From MGBC114844 sp910585855 (GTDB taxonomy: Bacteria; Bacillota; Clostridia; Lachnospirales; Lachnospiraceae), in the NCBI GenBank assembly GCA_965646165.1, contig CBFFYP010000089.1:1-21889 (forward strand): a DNA stretch of 21,889 nucleotides, read 5' to 3'. Below the pieces are notes generated by a model. It did not search any database and was not told where the DNA came from. It was given only the letters and a program-made list of their open reading frames with translations. The position numbers and the translations under genes are program-made. Positions 14,905-21,889 of this stretch are shown here, one piece after another. Each line of letters starts with the position of its first letter. The first letter of the stretch is position 1.

Positions 14905-16071
14905 GTGTATGGAATGGATACTAATAACGTAAAAAAGACAAAGTATTATTCTGAAAAGGCAGAACAAGGGAAACGATATGTTCGAATTTTGCTTGTCCTA
15001 TTTTTAAGTTTGTTTTTATTATGTTCCTGTGAATCAACAGAACCAGTTGTACTTCCGACAGAAACCGTTCCGATTGGAACACAGGCAGGGAATTTGCTTG
15101 GATCGAATCAGAATACGGCAACAGAACAGGATGAAAAGTTAGAAGTACATTTTATTGATGTCGGACAGGGAGATGCGATATTGATTCGTTTTGGAGAACA
15201 TGCTATGCAGGTGGATTTTGGAAATAATGATAAAGGTACTTTGGTACAGAGTTATTTGGAAAAGCAGGGTATTACCAGTTTAGATTATGCGATTGGGACA
15301 CATCCAGATGCCGATCATATCGGAGGGATGGATGTTATCTTGTATAAGTGGGATGTTGATACGATATTTATGCCAAATAAAGCAAGCGATACAGCAACTT
15401 ATCGGGATGTACTTCAAGTTTGTAAAAATAAAAATTATAAGATTGAAGTGCCGAAAGCGGGAGCGGAGTATTCGCTTGGAGATGCCAGTTTTCAGATTAT
15501 TTGTCCGATTGCGGACGGATATGGTGATACCAATAGTTATTCGATTGGAATTCGTTTGACTTATCAGGATACTTCTTTTGTACTTTGCGGAGATGCGACG
15601 AAAGAGTCGGAAACAGAAATGCTTTGTTCCAATGAACCATTGTCTGCAGATGTACTGAAGGTATCACATCATGGCAGCAATACTTCTACCAGTGAAGAGT
15701 TTTTAAAAGCGGTGAATCCTTCTTATGCCGTAATTAGCTGTGGGAAAGATAATTCTTATGGGCATCCTCATCAAGAAACTATGGAGTTGTTAGAACAGTA
15801 TCAAGTGCAGATTTTTCGAACGGATGAGCAGGGAAGTATTGTAGCAGTATCAGACGGAAAAGAAATTCAATGGAATACGGTAGAGTGGTCAGAAGATGAA
15901 CCTTTAAGCGGATATATTTATGTATTAAATACTGCTACGAAGAAGTATCATTATATCTGGTGCAGTATGGTAGAGGATATAAAAGAGGAGAATAAAGAGG
16001 ACACTACAAAAAGCAAAAAGGAATTAAAAAAAGAAGGGTATGAACCTTGTAAACGATGTGTTGGAGAGTAA
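14905..16071 (+). CDS. Secreted lipoprotein with ComEC-like metallo-beta-lactamase-fold hydrolase domain
   Basis: 388 residues from GTG 14905 (AAAGGGA nearby); ATG 14914 is an alternative. A hydrophobic stretch at 28-39 ends in a lipobox LCSC (lipidated C42), so the protein should be anchored outside the cell membrane. The domain VHFIDVGQGDAILIRFG (from about residue 80) begins a ComEC/Rec2-type MBL fold. Metal-site motifs are THPDADH (132-138), LCGDAT (D230), SHHGS (H255, H256) and GHPH (287-290). Free-standing relatives are usually annotated as hydrolases or nucleases; the substrate is unknown. The tail YVLNTATKKYHYIWC ... YEPCKRC (C353, C382, C385) resembles the Cys-bearing 'K-FH-x-x-C ... 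C-x-x-C' tail often added to secreted nucleases. First gene of an operon, 24 bp before the next. Confidence 0.87.
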   Translation: MYGMDTNNVKKTKYYSEKAEQGKRYVRILLVLFLSLFLLCSCESTEPVVLPTETVPIGTQAGNLLGSNQNTATEQDEKLEVHFIDVGQGDAILIRFGEHAMQVDFGNNDKGTLVQSYLEKQGITSLDYAIGTHPDADHIGGMDVILYKWDVDTIFMPNKASDTATYRDVLQVCKNKNYKIEVPKAGAEYSLGDASFQIICPIADGYGDTNSYSIGIRLTYQDTSFVLCGDATKESETEMLCSNEPLSADVLKVSHHGSNTSTSEEFLKAVNPSYAVISCGKDNSYGHPHQETMELLEQYQVQIFRTDEQGSIVAVSDGKEIQWNTVEWSEDEPLSGYIYVLNTATKKYHYIWCSMVEDIKEENKEDTTKSKKELKKEGYEPCKRCVGE

Positions 16072-16095
16072 GGGAAAAAATAGGAGAAAAAACGT

Positions 16096-17373
16096 ATGGT
16101 TTCGGAGTATCGGCTTACGAATGGGATAAAAGTAGTATGTGATCCGATTGCTAATTCCAATTCAGTGGCATTTGGCGTTTGGGTTACAGTAGGATCACAA
16201 AATGAAAAGAAAGAAAATAATGGAATTGCACATATGATAGAACATATGGTTTTTAAGGGAACAAAAAAGAGAAGTGCGGTTCAGATTGCAGATGAAATTG
16301 CGGATGTCGGAGGAAATATAGATGCTTATACCAGTAAAGAAGTTACTTCCTATTATGCATGGGTATTGCCGGAAAATTTAAATAAAACGATTGATTTGCT
16401 GAGCGATATGCTGCTTCATTCTCAGTTTTTTGAAGAAGAGTTTGAAAAGGAAAAAAGCATTGTAATGGAAGAAATTGATATGTATAAAGATTCCCCGGAG
16501 GATGTGGTGCATGAGATGCTGCAGAAAAAAGTCTGGGAACCGCATCCGCTTGGATTTTTGATTTCAGGGGAACGGGATACGGTAGAGAAATTTACCAGAG
16601 AAGATATACGGCAGTTTATGAAAACTTATTATACTGCAGATCGAATAATTCTTTCTGTTGCTGGAAATTTTAATCCGACAGAGGTGACGGCACAGCTCGA
16701 AGAGGCATTTGGAGAATTTCCGGTTTCAAAAGGGATAGCAGAATTAGATGCCCCTGTTTTTAAGCCTGCGATTTATATAGAAGAAAAGGATATTGAACAA
16801 ATGCATATCAATCTTGTATTTGATTCTATTAACAATATTGCAAAAGAACGCTATACATTTGTGGTATTAAATTCGATTCTTGGAGGAAGTGTGAATTCAA
16901 GAATGTTTATGAAGATTCGGGAGGAGATGGGAATTGCTTATGCTATTTACAGCTATGGAAGCAGTTATCGGAAAGCAGGACTGTTTCATATTTATGCTGG
17001 GGTCAATCCTTCTCAGGTAGAGAATTGTATTCGGGCAATGGGAGAGCAGATCCGGCTTTTTGCCAAGGAAGGACCTACAAAAGCAGAATTGATTCGGGCA
17101 AAAGAACAGATAAAAACCGATTTGATGATACAGGGTGAAAGTACAAAAGGACATATGAACAGCAATGCAAAAGAATTGCGGCAGTTTGGAAAGGTGATTC
17201 CGCTGCGGCATACATTGGACTTGGTCAATCAGGTAGAAAGAGAAGATGTACTGTATGCAATGGAACGGTATTTTACATTGGAAAAAGCGGGGATTGCATT
17301 GGTGGGAAATTTGGAATGGAGGACGGGCAGAGAAGAGTCGTTGGAGTGGATTTATGGTTTGCTTGCAGGATAA
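16096..17373 (+). CDS. M16-family zinc metalloprotease (processing-peptidase-like)
   Basis: 425 residues, ATG 16096 with TAGGAGA about 10 bp upstream. The inverted zinc motif H46-MI-E49-H50 (HMIEHMVFKGT) is followed by the expected downstream acidic stretch (KSIVMEEIDMYKDSPEDVVH) holding the third ligand. The C-terminal half has the inactive-repeat features of M16B enzymes (LNSILGGSVNSRMFMKIREE, GIAYAIYSYGSSY). The length matches single-chain bacterial processing-peptidase homologues (YmxG/MlpA type). It has no signal peptide, so it acts in the cytoplasm. Substrates are unknown. It sits in the middle of a three-gene operon with 24- and 41-bp gaps. Confidence 0.93.
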   Translation: MVSEYRLTNGIKVVCDPIANSNSVAFGVWVTVGSQNEKKENNGIAHMIEHMVFKGTKKRSAVQIADEIADVGGNIDAYTSKEVTSYYAWVLPENLNKTIDLLSDMLLHSQFFEEEFEKEKSIVMEEIDMYKDSPEDVVHEMLQKKVWEPHPLGFLISGERDTVEKFTREDIRQFMKTYYTADRIILSVAGNFNPTEVTAQLEEAFGEFPVSKGIAELDAPVFKPAIYIEEKDIEQMHINLVFDSINNIAKERYTFVVLNSILGGSVNSRMFMKIREEMGIAYAIYSYGSSYRKAGLFHIYAGVNPSQVENCIRAMGEQIRLFAKEGPTKAELIRAKEQIKTDLMIQGESTKGHMNSNAKELRQFGKVIPLRHTLDLVNQVEREDVLYAMERYFTLEKAGIALVGNLEWRTGREESLEWIYGLLAG

Positions 17374-17414
17374 TTATAAAAAAGATAAATTTTAGAAAGG
17401 AAAAGGAATATATT

Positions 17415-18707
17415 ATGGAACAGAATAGAAAATTGGAAACGATTTGTGTACAGGCAGGATGGCAGCCAAAGAAAGGAGAGCCTCGTGTGCTGCCGATTTA
17501 TCAGAGTACAACATTTAAGTATGAAACCAGTGAACAGATGGGACGGCTGTTTGATTTAGAGGATGCCGGATATTTTTATACCAGACTTCAAAATCCTACT
17601 AATGATGCTGTTGCCGCTAAAATTGCTGAATTAGAGGGTGGAATTGCAGCAATGCTGACTTCTTCTGGACAGGCAGCAAATCTATTGGCGGTGATTAATA
17701 TCTGTGAAGCCGGAGGGCATATTGTAAGTACTTCTGCAATCTATGGAGGAACGTTTAATTTACTTGGTACGACTTTAAAAAAATTTGGAATTGAGGTTAC
17801 ATTTGTAGATCAGGATGCCCCAAAGGAAGAGATTGAAAAAGCATTTCAGCCTAATACAAAGCTGGTTTTTTCGGAAACGATTTCCAATCCTTCTGTACAG
17901 GTACTGGATATTGAAAAAATGGCGGATTTGGCACATAGTCATGGTGTACCGCTGATTGTAGACAATACGTTTGCAACGCCGATTAATTGCCGGCCGATTG
18001 AATTTGGTGCAGATATTGTAGTACATTCTACGACCAAATATATGGATGGTCATGCTTCAACAGTGGGAGGATGTATTGTAGACAGCGGAAATTTTGACTG
18101 GATGGCACAGAAAGAAAAGTTTCCCGGTTTAACAGAGCCGGATGAATCCTACCATGGAATTGTCTATGCCAAGAAGTTTGGGAAAATGGCATATATTCAA
18201 AAAGCTACGGCACAGCTTATGCGTGATTTAGGAGTAATACAAGCACCGATGAATTCGTTTTTGCTGAATATTGGTTTGGAAACGCTTCATTTGCGGATGC
18301 AAAGACATTGTGAAAATGCACAGAAAGTAGCGGAATTTTTAGAAAATCATAAGCAGGTGGCTTGGGTCAGCTATCCGGGATTAAAAAGCAGCAAACACTA
18401 TGAAATTGCTCAAAAATATATGCCGAAAGGAACTTGCGGTGTAATTTCATTTGGATTAAAGGGCGGCAGGGAAATGTCGATTCGGTTTATGGATCATTTA
18501 AAATTGGCAGCAATCGTGACCCATGTGGCGGATGCAAGAACCAGTGTGCTTCATCCTGCCAGCCATACTCATCGGCAGATGACAGAGGAGCAGTTGATAG
18601 AAGCCGGAGTGCAGCCGGATTTGATTCGGTTTAGTGTGGGAATTGAAAATGTAGAGGATATTATTGCTGATATAGAACAGGCTTTGGAAATTGCAGAAAA
18701 GGGCTAA
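17415..18707 (+). CDS. metY: O-acetylhomoserine sulfhydrylase (aminocarboxypropyltransferase), PLP enzyme
   Basis: 430 residues from ATG 17415 with AGAAAGG about 15 bp upstream; the frame is open further back only because it overlaps the protease gene in another frame. The Cys/Met-metabolism PLP fold is clear: TICVQAGWQP at the start, YQSTTFKYET, YTRLQNPTNDA, SSGQAANLLAV, ETISNPSVQVLD, and VHSTTKYMDGH with PLP-binding K208. The C-terminal signature HPASHTHRQM plus IRFSVGIENVEDI is typical of MetY/CysD. It makes homocysteine from O-acetylhomoserine and sulfide in the cytoplasm. Length is standard. It is last in the operon and followed by a terminator. No SAM riboswitch is visible. Confidence 0.94.
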   Translation: MEQNRKLETICVQAGWQPKKGEPRVLPIYQSTTFKYETSEQMGRLFDLEDAGYFYTRLQNPTNDAVAAKIAELEGGIAAMLTSSGQAANLLAVINICEAGGHIVSTSAIYGGTFNLLGTTLKKFGIEVTFVDQDAPKEEIEKAFQPNTKLVFSETISNPSVQVLDIEKMADLAHSHGVPLIVDNTFATPINCRPIEFGADIVVHSTTKYMDGHASTVGGCIVDSGNFDWMAQKEKFPGLTEPDESYHGIVYAKKFGKMAYIQKATAQLMRDLGVIQAPMNSFLLNIGLETLHLRMQRHCENAQKVAEFLENHKQVAWVSYPGLKSSKHYEIAQKYMPKGTCGVISFGLKGGREMSIRFMDHLKLAAIVTHVADARTSVLHPASHTHRQMTEEQLIEAGVQPDLIRFSVGIENVEDIIADIEQALEIAEKG

Positions 18708-18747
18708 AATAGTATAGTCATTTGTTATTTTTTGAATAGAATAGAAA

Positions 18748-18799
18748 AAGAGAAGCATACTAGTTAAAAATGAAAAATTTAGTATGCTTTTCTTTTTTT
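18748..18799 (+). terminator. Rho-independent terminator after metY
   Basis: The 15-nt arms 18748-18762 and 18780-18794 (core AGCATACTA / TAGTATGCT) pair almost perfectly around an AT-rich loop and run into a T-tract to 18799. It ends the three-gene operon. Confidence 0.9.
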
Positions 18800-18826
18800 A
18801 TGTACAAAATAGATTAATTTTAGCAC

Positions 18827-18832
18827 TATAAT
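18827..18832 (+). promoter_or_regulatory. Possible -10 box of the tepA unit
   Basis: A perfect TATAAT lies just after the terminator; no good -35 is visible at 16-18 bp. If active, its transcript would carry repeat element C in a leader of about 360 nt before tepA. Confidence 0.4.
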
Positions 18833-18880
18833 GGGTGTTTATATTTTTTGGAGTTGGAGGGAGGACGTCGAAAGCCAGAC

Positions 18881-19020
18881 GCCGAAAGCCAAAGGGAGTG
18901 CTATTCCGGGCTCGCTTGCGCTTAGCATTTTCTCGTAGCGGATACTAAGGTGCTAAAATACAGCACCTAAGTACCAACGGAAAATGATGACCCTGCATAG
19001 CACTCCCTTTGGCTTTCGGC
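18881..19020 (+). repeat. Structured intergenic repeat, copy C (candidate RNA or MITE-like element)
   Basis: A 140-bp element with perfectly complementary 24-nt arms (18881-18904 and 18997-19020; core CCAAAGGGAGTGCTAT). Inside are CATTTTC/GAAAATG (926-932 with 980-986), GGaTAC/GTACC (940-945 with 971-975) and the apical hairpin AGGTGCT/AGCACCT (948-954 with 962-968) with loop AAAATAC. Compared with copy B the apical helix changes on both sides (GCACG/CGTGC becomes GTGCT/AGCAC), and CAC/GTG becomes TAC/GTA. The left arm is preceded by a 14-bp near-repeat of itself (18864-18877). Confidence 0.78.
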
Positions 19021-19116
19021 TGTGTATTCTAAATAGCCGGGGAGGTGGATGCGCCATAGGTACAGTACTTCCTTTGATTTTTGGCTGTGTATTCCAGATA
19101 GAAAGATTGTGGATGC
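18997..19116 (+). repeat. Partial tandem duplication of the right arm of element C
   Basis: The 56 bp at 18997-19052 recur imperfectly at 19062-19116 (about 40 matching positions, including GGCTGTGTATTC and GTGGATGC). The second copy lacks a left arm to pair with. Confidence 0.65.
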
Positions 19117-19199
19117 AGTGATTTTATATGGTACTTATTGTAGCGTTAGAAGTGATCGAATAAAAAAGAAAAGAGGGAAGCGGAAAGTGAGGATAACAG

Positions 19200-19994
19200 A
19201 TGCAGTGGACAGAGAAAGATCAGTTAAATGTGGAATCAGAGATAGAGGATAGTATGCAGATGCAGGGGGAAAATGGAAAGGAAATGGAAAAGAACGTGGG
19301 GTCTTCCGAAAAGGAAGAAAAGAAGAAAGTAAAAACAGAGAGAATGGAGATAGAGGAAAATCAGATTCGTGAAACAGGGCAGGTAATTTTGGATGGAAAT
19401 GGAGAGAAGAAAAAGATTTATCTTTTAACTATTATCGGAGAAATTGAAGGGCATGAAAATCTTCCAAATCACAATAAGACAACAAAATATGAGCATATTC
19501 TTCCAAAGCTGGCTTCGATTGAGGACAGTGAGGAGATTGAAGGTGTTCTGCTGCTGATTAATACGGTGGGAGGGGATGTATCTGCCGGACTTGCATTGGC
19601 AGAGATGGTGGCGTCTTTGAGCAAACCAACGGTATCTTTAGTAATAGGGGACAGCCATTCGATTGGTGTGCCGCTGACGGTAGCAACGGATTATTCTTTT
19701 ATCGTTCCAAGTGCAACAATGATTATTCATCCGGTTAGAATGAATGGGACAATTATAGGGGCTAGGCAGACCTATGATTATTTTCAGATTATTCAGGATA
19801 GAATAGTGGATTTTATAGCACGTCATTCTGGTACAAAAAAGGAACGTTTAGAAGAAATGATGATGAATACAAAAATGCTGTCAAAGGATCTGGGGACTAT
19901 TTTAGTGGGAGAAGATGCGGTAAAAGAAGGGCTTGTCAGTGAAGTTGGTGGAATGAAAGAGGCGTTAAAAAAGCTATATACATTAATGGGATAA
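19200..19994 (+). CDS. tepA: TepA-like ClpP-fold serine protease
   Basis: 264 residues, ATG 19200 with GTGAGGA shortly upstream. Residues 1-65 are highly charged and low in complexity (Glu/Lys-rich). The ClpP/crotonase fold follows: YLLTIIGEIEGHENLP, VLLLINTVGGDVSAGLALAE, and VIGDSHSIGVPL with S154 at the ClpP nucleophile position. ATMIIHPVRM places the catalytic H177, and NTKMLSKDLGTILVGEDAVK matches the ClpP region with the Asp. TepA (YmfB) of Bacillus is a cytoplasmic ClpP-like protein linked to protein translocation and to spore proteins. The long acidic N-terminus is an extension relative to ClpP. It is followed 73 bp later by a cation transporter on the same strand. Confidence 0.88.
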   Translation: MQWTEKDQLNVESEIEDSMQMQGENGKEMEKNVGSSEKEEKKKVKTERMEIEENQIRETGQVILDGNGEKKKIYLLTIIGEIEGHENLPNHNKTTKYEHILPKLASIEDSEEIEGVLLLINTVGGDVSAGLALAEMVASLSKPTVSLVIGDSHSIGVPLTVATDYSFIVPSATMIIHPVRMNGTIIGARQTYDYFQIIQDRIVDFIARHSGTKKERLEEMMMNTKMLSKDLGTILVGEDAVKEGLVSEVGGMKEALKKLYTLMG

Positions 19995-20003
19995 TTTTCG
20001 TTG

Positions 20004-20040
20004 CTATCTTTTCCAAAATAGGTTAGAATAGGAAAGATAG
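20004..20040. other. Hairpin between tepA and the transporter gene
   Basis: CTATCTTTTCC (20004-20014) pairs with GGAAAGATAG (20031-20040) with one bulge. No T-run follows on the plus strand, so it is more likely an mRNA-stability or attenuation structure than a terminator. Confidence 0.4.
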
Positions 20041-20067
20041 ATTCAAAAAAGGGAGGAAAAATGTATA

Positions 20068-21234
20068 ATGCTTGGGTTTTTAACCGGGATATTTATTCAA
20101 AATGCAGAGGATGTAACAAAACCAGAAGTTCGGCAGGCATATGGAACACTTTGCGGAATATTGGGAATAGGATTAAATATTTTACTATTTATAGGAAAGT
20201 TTATAGCAGGAATTGTCAGTCATTCGATTGCTATTACTGCAGATGCAGTCAATAATTTATCGGATGCGGGTTCTTCTTTTGTCACTTTAATTGGTTTTCG
20301 GCTGTCTGGAAGCAAGCCAGATCCAAAGCATCCATTTGGACATGGAAGAATGGAATATTTATCTGGCTTATTTGTTGCTATGATGATTGTGCTGATGGCA
20401 GTAGAATTATTAAAATCTTCTGTATCGAAGATTTTTCATCCTGAACAGGTAGAGGGCGGATGGCTTGTAATTGGAATTTTAGTTGTATCTATTTTTGTAA
20501 AATTATATATGAGCCAATATAATCGAAAGATAGGAAAGAAAATTTCCAGTGCAGCGATGCAGGCAACGGCTGCTGATAGTTTAAGTGACAGTGTTGCAAC
20601 AACGGTAGTATTGGTTTCTACTTTGATTACTAAATTTACGGGAATTTATATAGACGGATATTGTGGGGTGTTGGTAGGAATATTTATTCTTTTTGCTGGA
20701 ATTAATGCAGCGAGGGATACGATAAATCCGCTTTTGGGGCAGGCACCTGATCCGGAATTTATAGAAGAAATTCGAGATATTGCAGCAAAATATGAAGAAA
20801 TTAAAGGGATTCATGATATGGTAGTTCACGATTATGGACCGGGGCGGGTGATGGTATCTTTTCATGCAGAAGTACCGGCAAGCGGGAATATTTGCGTGCT
20901 TCATGATGCAATCGATCAGGTAGAGAACGAACTTCGGGAGAAATTGGGATGCCATGCTGTAATACATATGGACCCGATTTATACAGATGATCCAGAAACA
21001 ATAGTATTAAAACAACAGGTTTTGGAATTAATTCATAAAATAGATGAGAGAATTGAGATGCATGATTTCCGATTAGTAAAAAGACCAGCTTATACAAATG
21101 TGATGTTTGATGTTGTAGTGCCTTATGATTTTGAGCTTAGTGATATTGAGATAGAAAAGCAGATACAGGAGGCAGTAAAAAATATAAATCAGAAGTATGA
21201 GGCGGTGATTTGTGTTGATAAAAAATTTAGCTGA
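20068..21234 (+). CDS. Cation diffusion facilitator (CDF) metal transporter
   Basis: 388 residues. The start at ATG 20068 uses GGGAGG at about 20051-20056; the ATG at 20061 is out of frame. After a short N-terminus the membrane domain has six helices with CDF signatures: ITADAVNNLSDAGSS in helix 2, HPFGHGRMEY in the following loop, and ATAADSLSDSVAT in helix 5 carrying the paired Asp metal site. The cytoplasmic C-terminal domain (VHDYGPGRVMVSFHAEVPAS; HAVIHMDPIY) resembles the dimerising domain, followed by a further ~70-residue extension (HDFRLVKRPAYTNVMFDVVV) that repeats the ferredoxin-like pattern. It exports divalent cations such as Zn, Mn or Fe by proton exchange; the ion cannot be told from sequence. 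It is probably cotranscribed with tepA. Confidence 0.92.
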   Translation: MLGFLTGIFIQNAEDVTKPEVRQAYGTLCGILGIGLNILLFIGKFIAGIVSHSIAITADAVNNLSDAGSSFVTLIGFRLSGSKPDPKHPFGHGRMEYLSGLFVAMMIVLMAVELLKSSVSKIFHPEQVEGGWLVIGILVVSIFVKLYMSQYNRKIGKKISSAAMQATAADSLSDSVATTVVLVSTLITKFTGIYIDGYCGVLVGIFILFAGINAARDTINPLLGQAPDPEFIEEIRDIAAKYEEIKGIHDMVVHDYGPGRVMVSFHAEVPASGNICVLHDAIDQVENELREKLGCHAVIHMDPIYTDDPETIVLKQQVLELIHKIDERIEMHDFRLVKRPAYTNVMFDVVVPYDFELSDIEIEKQIQEAVKNINQKYEAVICVDKKFS

Positions 21235-21260
21235 GAGTATTCTACTGGACTTTAGTAGGA

Positions 21261-21287
21261 TTTCATAGAGGAGACCACTCTATGAAA
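21261..21287 (+). terminator. Hairpin after the transporter gene, weak terminator candidate
   Basis: TTTCATAGAG (21261-21270) and CTCTATGAAA (21278-21287) pair perfectly around GAGACCA, 27 bp after the stop. The following sequence is A-rich and then GATTTTG, so the T-tract is poor. Confidence 0.5.
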
Positions 21288-21384
21288 AAAGATTTTGAGT
21301 GGATTCCCTGTTTGATATGATAGTCGTTCTGGTAGGATTTGTCAAGAGTGAATTAATTCTTTCGTGAAAAATGGAGAGGGGGAC

Positions 21385-21709
21385 GCTGAATTTTGGTTCT
21401 CCTATTGGTCTGCTGTTCCGCTCTTCGGAAAGTAAGAAATTCTAAGACTTCTGCCCTTTTGCGTATCCAACCGTCCGAACCGGTGCGCAATTCGCCCGTA
21501 TGGCAGACGAACCGGTACTGGTGTAAGGAAAGATTTTCTCTATGATAAGATATTACTTCTCTTTTATACGGGCTAAACACGCACCTTTTTTTTCACACCC
21601 TGCATAGAAGCAGGATGTGAAAAAAATCCTGTGTATTTCAGCAGAAGTCAAAGAATTTCTAACTTTCCTACGAAGTCACTGCAGCCCAATAGGAGAACCA
21701 AAATCCAGC
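21385..21709 (+). repeat. 325-bp nested inverted-repeat element (copy D; candidate structured RNA or MITE)
   Basis: The 24-nt outer arms (21385-21408, 21686-21709) match at 23 positions. A second pair of 28-nt arms (21427-21454, 21641-21668) matches at 25. Further inside, GGTGCG (21482-21487) pairs with CGCACC (21580-21585), enclosing GCCCGTAT (21494-21501) with ATACGGGC (21566-21573). A separate hairpin at 21587-21626 has a stem of 17 positions around ATAGAA. No gene is encoded; the frames crossing it are interrupted and composition-driven. Its left end, GGACGCTGAA, resembles the start of copies B and C (GGACGCCAGAA, GGACGTCGAA). Confidence 0.75.
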
Positions 21710-21889
21710 TGTTTTCTGGCTTTGGAGGAAAAAAACAAAAAACTTTTTTAGTCAGAATATCGTTTGTTGGAATGGTATTTATACGAAAAATTTTCCTATT
21801 ATACAATACTATTACTTTGGCAGTTAAAATTTGATGTTTTTTCTGTTCATTAGCATGGCTTTTTGGTATAATTGAAGTATGGAAAAAAT
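21710..21889. other. Gene-free AT-rich end of window with a possible promoter
   Basis: No gene is visible. TATAAT at 21867-21872 could be the -10 box of a gene beyond the window; no clear -35 is seen. A short CCAG-N7-CTGG hairpin adjoins the end of element D. Confidence 0.35.

Noticed and set aside
19049..19252. 67-residue plus-strand frame before tepA
   Set aside because: It crosses the duplicated repeat arm, has no family pattern, and overlaps tepA out of frame.
21353..21580. 75-residue minus-strand frame over element D
   Set aside because: It falls within the inverted-repeat element, has no ribosome site, and its residues reflect the palindrome arms.
1..21889. CRISPR arrays, tRNA and rRNA genes
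   Set aside because: No regularly spaced identical repeats with unique spacers, no cloverleaf with a CCA-type end, and no rRNA-like segment was seen on either strand.

Overview
The window looks like a low-GC Firmicutes chromosome, most likely a gut Clostridia/Lachnospiraceae relative. This is inferred from AGGAGG-type ribosome binding sites, AT-rich chromosomal genes, Tn1549/Tn4451-style mobile modules and IS231-like insertion sequences. It has two very different halves.

Positions 1-11757 are a graveyard of mobile DNA. It opens with the right end of an IS231-like element that has cut off the start of a replication-initiator gene (repA). After it come an overlapping DnaC-like helicase loader, a small TnpW-like protein and a large serine recombinase whose first ~50 codons are scrambled by indels. 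A terminator ends this module. Next is a lone, AT-rich, intact gene for a shortened EssC-like (type VII secretion) membrane ATPase with its own terminator. Then come remnants of a Tn1549-like conjugation module: the VirD4 tail and a small following ORF on the plus strand, and VirB6 head and Maff2 tail on the minus strand. The two strands are separated by two IS231-like elements standing end to end. A second large serine recombinase (minus strand), broken by at least five frame changes, and its TnpW-like partner follow. The block ends in a scar joining an AraC-type regulator head to the tail of a short-chain dehydrogenase.

Positions 11758-21889 look like ordinary chromosome with intact genes. 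A divergent pair of transcription units starts from 14.45-14.9 kb. The minus-strand unit encodes a 683-residue protein with a cysteine cluster and a YfaP/DUF2135-like segment, followed by a 128-residue coiled protein; I do not know the function of either. The plus-strand unit encodes a secreted ComEC-like metallo-beta-lactamase-fold lipoprotein, an M16 zinc protease and O-acetylhomoserine sulfhydrylase (MetY), and ends in a strong terminator. TepA (ClpP-like) and a cation diffusion facilitator follow.

The most interesting unexplained signal is a set of structured intergenic repeats. Two ~140-150 bp elements (14609-14757 and 18881-19020) share a conserved core and conserve base pairing through compensatory changes in at least two helices. 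A 38-bp miniature copy lies in reverse orientation at 11904-11941. A 325-bp, multiply nested inverted-repeat element lies at 21385-21709. They could be undescribed structured RNAs or non-autonomous mobile elements.
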